The notes under the pieces are model-generated. The model was not told the origin of the DNA. It worked only from the letters and a program-made list of their open reading frames with translations, and did no database searches. From the NCBI GenBank assembly GCA_949383255.1, contig CASJPF010000003.1, forward strand, positions 62,001-126,000: a DNA stretch of 64,000 nt, given 5' to 3'. The position numbers and the translations under genes are program-made. The DNA comes from Lachnospiraceae bacterium (GTDB lineage Bacteria; Bacillota; Clostridia; Lachnospirales; Lachnospiraceae). The first letter of the stretch is position 1, and each line of letters begins with the position of its first letter. Of this stretch, positions 1 to 8,532 are shown piece after piece.

Positions 1-1995
1 CTATATTCTCTTAAAAATGCATTGAGCAAAAGAAATTATATTCCTCAATTTGTTCAATATACATGTATGTACGATTTACAATGGCGCTTAAATAAAGATC
101 CATTGGTGAATCCAGGGGTGCTATCGGAAGAAGAGACACAAAGGTATAAGGAGCTAATTACACAGACACTACAGTGTATTGATAATAAAATAATACTGGA
201 ACAAAAAAATATTGGAAACAACTATAAAATAGCATTATTGCTGTTTAAGGAGGACAATAAGAAAAAAGTCGAATTAGTTCCCTGTCCTAACGATTATAAA
301 GTTTGTATAGAAGATATTTCGTCAGCTTATGCGAGTTCTTATACAATGATTTTTGAATTTGCGGAAATTTTACCGCAAGAAATATTGATTGAAGGATATA
401 TTCGATACTTTGCAGAACTAGATAATATTGAAGTGATTTTAAAAGAAAAAAATCCAGAGACATCTATTGAATTTCAGGCAGAACTTATAGAACGCGAAGA
501 AAAACAGACACTTTGTATGGATGAAGTGATAACTAAGGCGAAAGGCTTTAAATTTCGGATTTGCCGTGATGAGATTCCAGATTCTTTGAATTTGTTGTTG
601 TATATACGCTATCGAGGAAATGATATAAAATGCAGTAATGTGTTATTTGGTAAATTTTTCCCAATTTCGACAAAACTAAAAAATAGTTATTTCTATCAGG
701 AAGGAATGATTTTGGCATATGCGGGAAAGATGCTAAAATTATGCAGTTGCCCAAATAAAAAAATAGCAAAAGAATGGGAAAAGAGGTTTCAAAAAGAGAT
801 ATTTTCTAAGAAAAATAAGATGATCCGTAGAGGCTGGATTGCCAGAAATATTTATCTTGTATTAAAACAATTTAAAAAGAAGGAGCTGTGGCTTATTAGC
901 GATAGATTGACCAAAGCAGATGATAATGGAGAGGCATTTTTCACTTATATGAATACCATTGGAAAGAATGAAGACATTGATACTTATTTTGTACTTGACA
1001 AAGGTTCGGAGGATTATGAACGATTGCGAAGTATAGGAAAGGTAGTTCCTTTTCATTCTACAAAACATAAGATCTTATCCTTGCTATGCGACAAAATAAT
1101 TTCATCACAAGGAGAGGATTATGTTTTTAATCGTTTTTACGATATGTCATATTTATACAAAGATATACAGCACCATCAAAAGTTTATATTTTTGCAACAT
1201 GGGGTTACAAAAGATAATTTGAGTCAATGGTTAACAAAAGCAAATAAAAATATAAGTTTGTTTGTTACTGTTACAAATATGGAATATCAATCTATTTTAG
1301 ATTATGCATATTATTATGATGAAAAGCAAGTTAAATGTATAGGTTTTCCCAGATACGATTATTTGTATGATAATTCTAAAGACCAAAATATAATTACTTT
1401 TATGCCTACTTGGCGCGCTTACTTAGTAGGAAAAATTGATGTAAAAACGGATTCTCGAAAATTAAAAAGCGGATTTGAAAACAGTGCTTATTGCAAAATG
1501 TATCAAATGGTATTTTCGGATAGTAGACTATATCAAACAGCAGAAAAATATCATTATCAAATTCGGTTGATGTTACATCCAACAATGCCGCGTGAGTGCA
1601 TTGAATATTTTGGCTGTAATGATTGTATTGAAATACTTGATAGGAATACGCGCTATCGAGATTTATTTGCAGATTCAAAATTAATTATTACTGATTATTC
1701 TTCCGCGGTATTTGATTTTGCATATCTTCGCAAACCAGTTCTGTATTATCAGCAGGATGCAGAAGAATTTTTTTCGGGAAAACATACTTATGACAAAGGA
1801 TATTTTGATTATGAAAGAGATGGATTTGGAGAGGTAGAATATACAGCGGAAAACTTGATAAATCGAATAATTGAATATATGGAAAATGGATGTCAGTTGA
1901 AGGTGCAATACCAAGAACGGATTGAAAAAACATTTCCATATAACGATAAAGAAAATTGCAGGCGGGTTTATGAGGAGATTATAAAGCTCTCTTAG
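1..1995 (+). CDS. CDP-glycerol glycerophosphotransferase (TagF/TagB type), 5' end outside window
   Basis: The reading frame is open from base 1, so the gene starts upstream of the window; the first in-frame start codon (TTG at 22) has no convincing ribosome site. The first visible residues (FVQYTCMYDLQWRL) resemble the end of a GT2 glycosyltransferase domain, so the full protein is probably a GT2-TagF fusion. The last 350 residues look like a glyphos_transf domain: FLQHGVTK, LHPTMPRE and the ITDYSS motif followed by FDFAYLRKPVLYY. Family members polymerise glycerol- or ribitol-phosphate from CDP-polyols at the cytoplasmic membrane face. It is followed 25 bp later by the next gene, suggesting one operon. 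The family is clear; the exact polyol is not. Confidence 0.85.
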   Translation, partial: LYSLKNALSKRNYIPQFVQYTCMYDLQWRLNKDPLVNPGVLSEEETQRYKELITQTLQCIDNKIILEQKNIGNNYKIALLLFKEDNKKKVELVPCPNDYKVCIEDISSAYASSYTMIFEFAEILPQEILIEGYIRYFAELDNIEVILKEKNPETSIEFQAELIEREEKQTLCMDEVITKAKGFKFRICRDEIPDSLNLLLYIRYRGNDIKCSNVLFGKFFPISTKLKNSYFYQEGMILAYAGKMLKLCSCPNKKIAKEWEKRFQKEIFSKKNKMIRRGWIARNIYLVLKQFKKKELWLISDRLTKADDNGEAFFTYMNTIGKNEDIDTYFVLDKGSEDYERLRSIGKVVPFHSTKHKILSLLCDKIISSQGEDYVFNRFYDMSYLYKDIQHHQKFIFLQHGVTKDNLSQWLTKANKNISLFVTVTNMEYQSILDYAYYYDEKQVKCIGFPRYDYLYDNSKDQNIITFMPTWRAYLVGKIDVKTDSRKLKSGFENSAYCKMYQMVFSDSRLYQTAEKYHYQIRLMLHPTMPRECIEYFGCNDCIEILDRNTRYRDLFADSKLIITDYSSAVFDFAYLRKPVLYYQQDAEEFFSGKHTYDKGYFDYERDGFGEVEYTAENLINRIIEYMENGCQLKVQYQERIEKTFPYNDKENCRRVYEEIIKLS

Positions 1996-2020
1996 GAGTA
2001 TAAGTAAAGGGGAGAATGAA

Positions 2021-4618
2021 GTGTGCACAAAAGACAATCTAATTAAAATATTTCATGTTTTTTTCTTTGGCATATTCTATTATTTACTAATTCTAGCAAT
2101 TGGAAATATGAATTTGCAGTCACCGCTCAGTGCATTAGCGATTGTTCCAATTGTTCTATTATTATATTATGCTGCAAAAACTGGGAGATTTACTGTTGTA
2201 AATTCTGTCAGAACATGGTATGTATTGCAGATGGCATCTAGTATGGTTATGCTAATAATCGCCTTTCAGTTGGAAGTTGACACAACATGGGATTGGGGAA
2301 GACTGATTCTCACATCGTACAATTATGCAACGACAGGTGTAATTGACCATCTGGAATATTTTATTCGATATCCGCAACAGCAATTTTGGCTAACTTGTCT
2401 GATTATACTCTTTAAAATTATCTCAAAATGTACTGGCAGTACAACATTTTTTGTTTATAAAGCGGCTTCTATGGCAGTGAGCGTGTTGATTGTTCAGGTA
2501 AGTATCAACATAATTTACAGGACGGCAAAATTAATTTGGAATGAACAAAGAGCGTTTTGGGTAGGAATAGCAGCATTATTATATATTCCTTTTTATCAAT
2601 ACGCATTATTTTTATACAATGATACACCTGGGGCATGTGGAGCAGCACTATTAATATATTGCTATATAAAATTATGTCAAGAACCAAAATCCCATAAAAA
2701 GATGTTTTGGGCAGCAACCATTGGCGTACTGGGAGCTTTTGTATTGCATATAAAAATTATTACTTTTATTGTGTTTATCGCACTTATGATAAATGGACTT
2801 CTGAAAAATAGGATAAAAACTATTGTTATGTTGGGTGTGATAATTGTATTCTTTTTTATTATAGGTTATCAGTTGATGGAGATTCCTGTCAGAACAGTTT
2901 TCAAAATTGAAGAGAGTGAGGTCAACCGATATGAATTTCCAAACACGCATTATATTATGATGATGCTAAATACGAACGGTGGATTTAAGCAAGAAGATGT
3001 GGATTATACATGGAGTTTTGATTCTTACGAGAAGAAAAAAGAAGCGAATATACAAAGGATAAAAGAACGATTATCAGAGAGAGGGGTTTTGGGAACAATA
3101 AAGCATATTCTATATACAAAACAACTTAGGACATGGGCAGATAGTTGTATTGCAGGAGATAATTATGTGAGCAGGACCCCTATTTATGAAAATTCCTTTA
3201 GCCAGCGCTTATTTTCCATCAATGGGGATTGGCATTGGGTTTGTTTGTTATGTACATGGATAGTACATATTATGTTGCTTACAGGAATGTTATTGTCAGC
3301 AGTATTATCTTTTCAGAAAAAAGCGGACGAACAAAAAATGCTTGTTGGACGGATTGCAGTTTTTGGGTTATTTTTGTTTCTCTCTATATGGGAGTGCAAT
3401 CCAAGATATTTGTTTACAATGATGCCAATAATGATTCTAGTGGCAGCAGATGGTATTTTTTTATTGTTAGATAGAATGACAGAAAATGAAAAAGAAACAC
3501 TTGTTTATCAAGTTGATACCTCGGGGGGGGGTATTGGTGGAGGCAGTATGAAAGCAACCACATTAAAGAGAAGTTTTGGAGTCGATATCTCCCTAGCGAT
3601 AAAAGGGATTGCCATTGCAATGATGCTTTTTCATCATCTGTTTCGGAATGGGTTAGGAGCTCATGAACAATATAATATTGTATATTTTCCTTTTCCAGAA
3701 ACAAATATGCGAAATATTGCCACAGTGTTCAAAATCTGTGTTGCGCTGTTTACATTCATCAGTGGATATGGTCTATATCTAAATTATAAAAAAACTGACT
3801 TATCTGATTCCCAATGGGTATTGCGGAGGATTGCCAAATTATTGTCTTCCTATTGGTTTGTAGTGATACTCTGTTGGGGAATCTTAAGCATTTTAAATGG
3901 ATATCCACAAAAACAGTATTTTGGAGATGGACTCTACCAAGGGATTACAAATATGGTCGTAGAATTTTTTGGCTGTGCAAATCTATTTAGAACGCCAACA
4001 ATAAATGACGTTTGGTGGTATATGAGTGCGGCAGTCATCTATATTGTAGTGCTGCCTTTTATAGTGGCACAGGAGGACAAACTTTTGCTGTTATTGTTTG
4101 TAATTACAATATTACCTAGGATTTTGGGCGTTGGATATCAAGGTGGAACATCAGCGTATTCCTTTTTGTTTATGTTCTTGCTGGGAATGTTTTGCGCAAA
4201 ATATGATTTGGTGAATAAATGGTTGAACTATAAACAGGAAAGGATTTTTTTAAAATTTTTGTTGGAATTGGTTCTTATCGTTATTGGATATAAATTTTAT
4301 AGAAAGATTCCATTGAAACTGTTTTGGGAATATCATTTTGGATTGTATCCGCTTTTAATAATTTTGTTTGCAGTAGAATTTATATGTTTTCTGCCAGTTA
4401 TAGGAAAAGCATTTTCCTTTTTGGGAAAACATTCCGCGAATATTTTCTACATTCATTCGTTTTTTATAATGTTTTCAGGATTTATTTATGAATTACGTTA
4501 TTTTGGGCTTTCCTATATTGTGCTGATGGGAATTTCATTAGGAGGTTCTGTTTTTATAGAAGTATTAAAAAAGGCATCTGGATATTATAAAAAAATGATA
4601 CGAAGAGGTTTGAGATGA
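2021..4618 (+). CDS. GT-C membrane glycosyltransferase fused to an acyltransferase-3 (OafA-like) domain
   Basis: The GTG start at 2021 has an AAAGGGGAG ribosome site; the nearby ATG at 2016 is out of frame. Residues 1 to about 490 form a multi-membrane-span protein of the ArnT/PMT-like GT-C type, which would transfer sugars from a lipid carrier outside the cell. Residues 510-865 form a complete acyltransferase-3 domain (about 356 residues, the usual length of a stand-alone enzyme) beginning GVDISLAIKGIAIAMMLFHH; such proteins O-acetylate surface sugars. The joint is a glycine-rich stretch encoded by a run of nine G. With eight G the first part would end at a TGA overlapping an ATG with its own ribosome site. 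The fusion may therefore be a slippage product, a phase-variable state or a sequence error. Confidence 0.8.
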   Translation: MCTKDNLIKIFHVFFFGIFYYLLILAIGNMNLQSPLSALAIVPIVLLLYYAAKTGRFTVVNSVRTWYVLQMASSMVMLIIAFQLEVDTTWDWGRLILTSYNYATTGVIDHLEYFIRYPQQQFWLTCLIILFKIISKCTGSTTFFVYKAASMAVSVLIVQVSINIIYRTAKLIWNEQRAFWVGIAALLYIPFYQYALFLYNDTPGACGAALLIYCYIKLCQEPKSHKKMFWAATIGVLGAFVLHIKIITFIVFIALMINGLLKNRIKTIVMLGVIIVFFFIIGYQLMEIPVRTVFKIEESEVNRYEFPNTHYIMMMLNTNGGFKQEDVDYTWSFDSYEKKKEANIQRIKERLSERGVLGTIKHILYTKQLRTWADSCIAGDNYVSRTPIYENSFSQRLFSINGDWHWVCLLCTWIVHIMLLTGMLLSAVLSFQKKADEQKMLVGRIAVFGLFLFLSIWECNPRYLFTMMPIMILVAADGIFLLLDRMTENEKETLVYQVDTSGGGIGGGSMKATTLKRSFGVDISLAIKGIAIAMMLFHHLFRNGLGAHEQYNIVYFPFPETNMRNIATVFKICVALFTFISGYGLYLNYKKTDLSDSQWVLRRIAKLLSSYWFVVILCWGILSILNGYPQKQYFGDGLYQGITNMVVEFFGCANLFRTPTINDVWWYMSAAVIYIVVLPFIVAQEDKLLLLLFVITILPRILGVGYQGGTSAYSFLFMFLLGMFCAKYDLVNKWLNYKQERIFLKFLLELVLIVIGYKFYRKIPLKLFWEYHFGLYPLLIILFAVEFICFLPVIGKAFSFLGKHSANIFYIHSFFIMFSGFIYELRYFGLSYIVLMGISLGGSVFIEVLKKASGYYKKMIRRGLR
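3523..3531 (+). repeat. G9 homopolymer at the junction of the fused gene
   Basis: Nine consecutive G lie at codons 501-504 of the fused gene. Loss of one G puts a TGA at 3549-3551 that overlaps an ATG at 3548-3550, and the sequence GGTGGAGG at 3536-3543 would serve that ATG as ribosome site. Poly-G tracts are well-known slippage sites, so this is a plausible contingency tract, though an assembly error would look the same. Confidence 0.7.
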
Positions 4619-4770
4619 TTCAAGCAATAGCGATTTTATATTGGCTTTTGTAAAATTCTAATTTATATTATGTGCCATATTTATTCATTGGAATTCGTAT
4701 TATGTATAGTTTTACAATGTGGAAAGATGTGATGTTTGGCGGTTTTGTATTATTTTTTATAAAGATATAA
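4615..4770 (+). pseudogene. Possible remnant of a small membrane protein gene
   Basis: An ATG at 4615 overlaps the TGA of the preceding gene. It reads 12 codons (MIQAIAILYWLL) to a TAA, after which the same frame continues with hydrophobic sequence (YYVPYLFIGIRI) to a TAA at 4768-4770. The arrangement suggests a translationally coupled gene that has been truncated and broken. I do not recognise the family, and chance cannot be excluded in such AT-rich DNA. Confidence 0.25.
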
Positions 4771-5159
4771 GGACAATCTATATACTTATTATGTTGTTTC
4801 TAAATTTGTAAAAACATATACTTTTTCGGTGCATCATATACGCAGTAAAGATTTCAATATAATGTATCTCTTTTATAGCTTGTAGTAATTTATAGCTATA
4901 GGATAACATTATTATTGAAGTCTTTTTATTTTAACTGGGTAAACTGGCTAAGCTAATAATAAAAGCAAGTCGAAAAGAATTTTGACATATCAAAAAAACC
5001 AAATTGTTTTCTATGAAAATAATCTATTCTTTTCTAATGGTTTTTATAATTACTATTAGCTATTTTAAATAGAAAAGAAAACAGGACTATTTAAAAGTGC
5101 ATTTGGGTAATATAAATAGATTCGTATTATTGTAAATTATTATTGAATATTATTTTTAT
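4771..5159. other. AT-rich intergenic region, no gene seen
   Basis: No supported reading frame is present on either strand. A roughly 10-bp inverted repeat (attcttttcta / tagaaaagaa) spans about 5025-5090 with a long loop. A TTGACA at about 4983 lacks a matching -10 box. The region separates the upstream operon from the recombinase cassette. Confidence 0.5.
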
Positions 5160-5190
5160 TTTCTCAGAATATAACCATCTGGGAAAAAAT
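5160..5190 (+). repeat. Left 31-bp inverted repeat, probable tyrosine recombinase core site
   Basis: The 31 bases from 5160 to 5190 are the exact reverse complement of 6650-6680. Within the repeat, two 9-bp arms (tttctcaga and tctgggaaa, 8 of 9 complementary) surround a 9-bp asymmetric centre (atataacca). This is the layout of a tyrosine recombinase core site. Inverted orientation of two such sites predicts inversion of the DNA between them. Confidence 0.8.
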
Positions 5191-5211
5191 TTTTATTACA
5201 TTTTTTTCTTT

Positions 5212-5229
5212 TTGATTAATTAGTATAAT
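5212..5229 (+). promoter_or_regulatory. Candidate promoter for the recombinase
   Basis: A perfect TATAAT lies at 5224-5229, preceded by TAG. No good -35 box is placed at 17 bp, so this is a weak call. It lies inside the inverted-repeat segment and would turn over with it. Confidence 0.35.
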
Positions 5230-5291
5230 TTTACCATAAATTTTTTAATACTGCAACCTTTTAAGATAAAAGATCACTTAGCATTTTTAAC

Positions 5292-5337
5292 AAAATTTAT
5301 GAAAAGCTCTAAAAATACGCAAAAAAATTTATGAAAA
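5292..5337 (+). repeat. Two 14-bp direct repeats upstream of the recombinase
   Basis: The 14-mer aaaatttatgaaaa occurs at 5292-5305 and again at 5324-5337, 32 bp apart, about three helical turns. A 9-mer atggtcaaa is repeated at 5389-5397 and 5401-5409. These could be binding sites for the recombinase or a regulator of it; AT-richness makes chance possible. Confidence 0.4.
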
Positions 5338-5450
5338 AGGGTAGTCAATTTAAAAATTTAGACCGAAAATTAAATAATTATAATATATATGGTCAAATTC
5401 ATGGTCAAAAAATAAAGATATTAGAAAACACGAAAGAGAAGGAGAAAATA

Positions 5451-6620
5451 ATGGGAAGACACGGAGAAAATATCAGGAAACGCAAAGATGGGAGATGGGA
5501 AGCTCGCTACATGGTATATGATACCCAGAAAGGAAAAAAAATTGGAAAATCCGTATATGGGCATACTTATGATGAAGTAAAAAGGAAACGTGCTAACATC
5601 ATATATCTGCTAAAAAATTCGTCTAAAAAAACAGACTCAAATGCAGAAAAGCAAGAAAAGAACTCATTGAAAGACGTTTTATTTAAAACAGTTGCTGAAC
5701 AATGGTTAGTTACAACAAAGGCAGATGACAACTTAAAGCCATCAACCCTTGAAAAATATAGTGTAATTTATCACACTCATCTTAAAGAGGTATTTGGTGA
5801 AACAAGCTTGGATACATTGACAGAATCTTTTGTAAAAGAAAAGATTTCAAACCACCTAGCTACAGTTATGCTGGCATGTAATACGCAAAAAGGAATTTAT
5901 TGTGTATTAAATCAGATTTTGAAATATGCTTCTACGCGTTATCCTATTATACTACCTTCTATAAAAAGACCATCTTTTAATAAGTATCAGAAACCAGTGA
6001 AAATATTTACAGAAGCAGAACAATCAAAGTTGCTTATAGCACTTTATTATCAAACTGATATTTTTAAGATGGCAATGTTGTTGTGTATGTTTGCAGGTTT
6101 GCGTATAGGAGAAACTTGTTCTCTAAAATGGTCAGATATTGATTCGGATAATAAAATACTTACCATAAAAAGAACAGTGCAGCGGTTATATGTAGAGGGC
6201 TTCAAAACAAAAACTGCATTGGTGGAGACTGTACCTAAAAGTATCCATTCTATGCGTGAAATTCCTTTGCCAAATTCTATTATAAAGTTACTCTTAGATT
6301 TTCAAAATGATAAAGAATATATATTTGGCGGTGATAAGCCACTTGACCCCAAAACAATGAGAAATCATTACAAGAAAATTCTTAAAGAAGTAGGCATTAC
6401 TTATAAAACTTTTCATACATTGCGTCATACTTATGCCACAAATTGCGTTGAAGGTGGTGTAGATACAAAATCTTTATGCGAATTGCTAGGACATTCTAGT
6501 GTCAAGATTACACTAAATTATTATATGCATCCATCAATTGATACCAAACGCAGATATGTTGATAAACTATATGATTTTTATGAAAAAATTCGTGGTCAGA
6601 ATGAGGGTAAAGCAAGTTAG
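5451..6620 (+). CDS. Tyrosine recombinase (phage integrase/XerC-D family)
   Basis: The ATG at 5451 is chosen because AAGGAG lies 6 bp upstream; an earlier in-frame ATG at 5331 lacks a good site and adds residues not typical of the family. The 389-residue product has an N-terminal AP2-like DNA-binding segment (KRKDGRWEARY), a SAM-like core-binding domain (about 85-180) and a catalytic domain with R218 (GLRIGE), H322 and R325 (HTLRH), H348 (LGHSS) and nucleophile Y357. All expected catalytic residues are present, so it should be active. It lies wholly between the 31-bp inverted repeats, which suggests that it inverts its own gene rather than integrating a phage. No excisionase or phage gene is nearby. 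Confidence 0.93.
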   Translation: MGRHGENIRKRKDGRWEARYMVYDTQKGKKIGKSVYGHTYDEVKRKRANIIYLLKNSSKKTDSNAEKQEKNSLKDVLFKTVAEQWLVTTKADDNLKPSTLEKYSVIYHTHLKEVFGETSLDTLTESFVKEKISNHLATVMLACNTQKGIYCVLNQILKYASTRYPIILPSIKRPSFNKYQKPVKIFTEAEQSKLLIALYYQTDIFKMAMLLCMFAGLRIGETCSLKWSDIDSDNKILTIKRTVQRLYVEGFKTKTALVETVPKSIHSMREIPLPNSIIKLLLDFQNDKEYIFGGDKPLDPKTMRNHYKKILKEVGITYKTFHTLRHTYATNCVEGGVDTKSLCELLGHSSVKITLNYYMHPSIDTKRRYVDKLYDFYEKIRGQNEGKAS

Positions 6621-6649
6621 TTTTTTTAATAATTTCTGGAATTTTAATT

Positions 6650-6680
6650 ATTTTTTCCCAGATGGTTATATTCTGAGAAA
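6650..6680 (-). repeat. Right 31-bp inverted repeat, probable tyrosine recombinase core site
   Basis: This is the perfect inverted copy of 5160-5190, starting 29 bp after the recombinase stop codon and 70 bp before the next gene. It has the same two 9-bp arms and 9-bp centre. Recombination with the left copy would invert a segment of about 1.5 kb carrying the recombinase and its promoter. Confidence 0.8.
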
Positions 6681-6750
6681 TTTTATTATATCAAACTCAT
6701 AAAACAGTATATCAACAATAAAAATAAAAGAGTGTAAAAGGAAGTAAGGA

Positions 6751-8139
6751 ATGCCTAAAAAGGGAACAAGGGCGAAACTGTTGGTCAGTGATGACAAAAA
6801 AGTATGTAAAGCCATACATCAGTATAGCAAGGGGAAAATCAGCAGTGAAAATATGGATGTACTCATGGAAATAAGACATGGGTGTATGGTGACAAAAAAT
6901 TATATATATCAAAGATATGGAGGTATTAAAAGCCTTGAAAAGTTATATCCTGGCTATGTTATAGAAGCAGAGGTAAGGGAAGCAGGATTTCGAGAAAAAA
7001 TAGGGCTTCCAAGTGTGTATTTTTCCGCAGCTATGGATAGAGCACTAGGAGATATTAGAATTATGTGGGCACAAGTGAAAAGTGGAATTAATGATGCAGC
7101 CAGCAAAAATGAAAGATTTTCACCGGAAGATAGGCATTATATTCGTTTTGCAATTAAAGTAAGCGGATGCTTTGAAAATATACTAAATGGAAAACCAGTG
7201 TCAGTGCCAAAGGAGATGCAGCCTAGATATAATAAAATTTTAATGGAACTTGGTGAGGAAAGCGAGCAGCGTGTCAGAGATCTCAATAGATTTGTATGTA
7301 GACAAGCTAGAAAGAGATTACGCAAGCAACATACAGATAATGAAACATATTTTGCCGTAAAAATGAAAGGGTACAAATATGGGGAGTTAGACGGAAAACA
7401 TGGAATATTTCTTACGACAAAAGTGAGCAGGAAAAGAATGTTTATACCACTGACTGACACAAACGTATATGACAGGACGCTCGACATAAAATTAAACACA
7501 CAAAAGAGAAGCATAGAAATAATTGTACCACTTTTTGTAAATGTAAAACAACATGAAGACTATACAAATGAAATAGGTATTTCACTTGGTTTGTGGAATA
7601 TGATTACGACAAGCACTGGAAATGTATACGGAAGTGAATTTGGAAAAATGCAAAATGAAATTTCCATGTATGTACTGAAGGAAATGAGTCAAAACGGAAA
7701 AGTAAAAACATCTGATACAAAAAAATATATAGCACATAAGGCAAAAATGGATGCAGCACTTAAAAACTATGTGAATATGGAGATAAATAGAATGCTAGGA
7801 AATGAAAAAACCAAAGTAGTTTATATGGCAAAGCTTCCACGTAATCCCGGTATGTCTATGAAAGGGACAGGTGATACTTATTTCCTTAGAATGTGGAAGA
7901 AGGGGTTTGTGACTGAAAGGATACAGTGGAAATGTCGAGAGAACGATATCAGACTTATAGAAGTGGTTGGAAAGGGAATTGGTACAGATTGTAGTGTTTG
8001 TGGGCAGAAGGGGTATATCGAAGATGAAAACTTTAAATGTCCAGTCTGTGGTTTTAATGAAAATAAAAAGGTAAATGGAGCAAGAAATGCTCTGAATAGA
8101 GGGAAAACAGGAAAACAACTTAACAAGAAATTGCCATAG
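6751..8139 (+). CDS. Nuclease-dead TnpB-like protein (IS200/IS605 OrfB family; TldR-like)
   Basis: The 462-residue product has a good ribosome site (aaggaagtaagga) before the ATG. The C-terminal half follows TnpB: a RuvC-I strand (EIGISLGLWNM), the RuvC-II region (KVVYMAKLPRN), a four-cysteine zinc ribbon (C414, C417, C430, C433) and the end motif VNGARNALNRG. At RuvC-I the catalytic Asp is Ser278; at RuvC-II residues 358-361 (YMAK) hold no acid; at RuvC-III the Asp is Lys440. All three catalytic acids are therefore missing, yet the frame is full-length. Known nuclease-dead TnpB relatives (TldR) are RNA-guided transcription repressors; that role here is inference. No TnpA is present. It probably shares transcripts with the recombinase in the present orientation, as no strong promoter is seen at 6681-6750. 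Confidence 0.85.
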   Translation: MPKKGTRAKLLVSDDKKVCKAIHQYSKGKISSENMDVLMEIRHGCMVTKNYIYQRYGGIKSLEKLYPGYVIEAEVREAGFREKIGLPSVYFSAAMDRALGDIRIMWAQVKSGINDAASKNERFSPEDRHYIRFAIKVSGCFENILNGKPVSVPKEMQPRYNKILMELGEESEQRVRDLNRFVCRQARKRLRKQHTDNETYFAVKMKGYKYGELDGKHGIFLTTKVSRKRMFIPLTDTNVYDRTLDIKLNTQKRSIEIIVPLFVNVKQHEDYTNEIGISLGLWNMITTSTGNVYGSEFGKMQNEISMYVLKEMSQNGKVKTSDTKKYIAHKAKMDAALKNYVNMEINRMLGNEKTKVVYMAKLPRNPGMSMKGTGDTYFLRMWKKGFVTERIQWKCRENDIRLIEVVGKGIGTDCSVCGQKGYIEDENFKCPVCGFNENKKVNGARNALNRGKTGKQLNKKLP

Positions 8140-8472
8140 AACAAATACAAGGAGATTACACAAAAAAATAAATGGTCAAACGATACATCTGGAAGATAAA
8201 CCGATTGGAAAGTCTGGTTTTACTGCAAGTAGATTTGCGTTAGCAAAAACAATGCAGACTGTGGCAGATGGTATCTTGATATAAAAAATTAAAAGGCATT
8301 GGGGATATACAAAAACAGGTATGCCTGTGTCTTGTGAACTTAGATTTTCAATAGATAAAATTAAGAGTAGCAGGACACGAAGCTGAATCAATTGATTTGG
8401 TACCACTTTGAAAGGTGGCTGTGGTTCCCTATTTATCCACTGCATAGCGCATAGCGCTCAAATGCTGTGCGC
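8140..8472 (+). ncRNA. Candidate guide-RNA region downstream of the dead TnpB
   Basis: TnpB guide RNAs arise from the 3' end of the gene and the DNA behind it. This non-coding stretch has a hairpin at 8403-8418 (ccac...gtgg, UGAA loop) with an alternative outer pairing of 8399-8406 to 8421-8428, and a second hairpin at 8447-8472 (gcgcatagc / gctgtgcgc, 8-nt loop). If the scaffold ends after 8428, the guide would begin near 8430. The upstream part shows fragments of broken reading frames (for example MPVSCELRFSIDK from 8321, continuing one frame away as LRVAGHEAESID), which suggests decayed coding DNA. RNA ends cannot be seen from sequence. Confidence 0.3.
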
Positions 8473-8520
8473 GGATATTGCAGGAATGATTTATTAGGAA
8501 GTTAAGAGCATGTAGAAAGG

Positions 8521-8532
8521 TAACAATTGTTA
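8521..8532. promoter_or_regulatory. 12-bp perfect palindrome upstream of the long glycan cluster
   Basis: The palindrome taacaattgtta lies 36 bp before the chosen start of the first cluster gene. It could be an operator, but no clear promoter was recognised around it. Confidence 0.3.

Noticed and set aside
3229-3474. 81-residue frame inside the GT-C gene
   Set aside because: It overlaps a clear gene in another frame, lacks a ribosome site and resembles nothing known.
5331-5450. Longer N-terminus of the recombinase from ATG 5331
   Set aside because: No ribosome site and no family resemblance before ATG 5451.
5151-6690. The inverted repeats as terminator arms or IS ends
   Set aside because: They are 1.46 kb apart, have internal two-arm structure, and the enclosed enzyme is a tyrosine recombinase, so inversion sites fit better.
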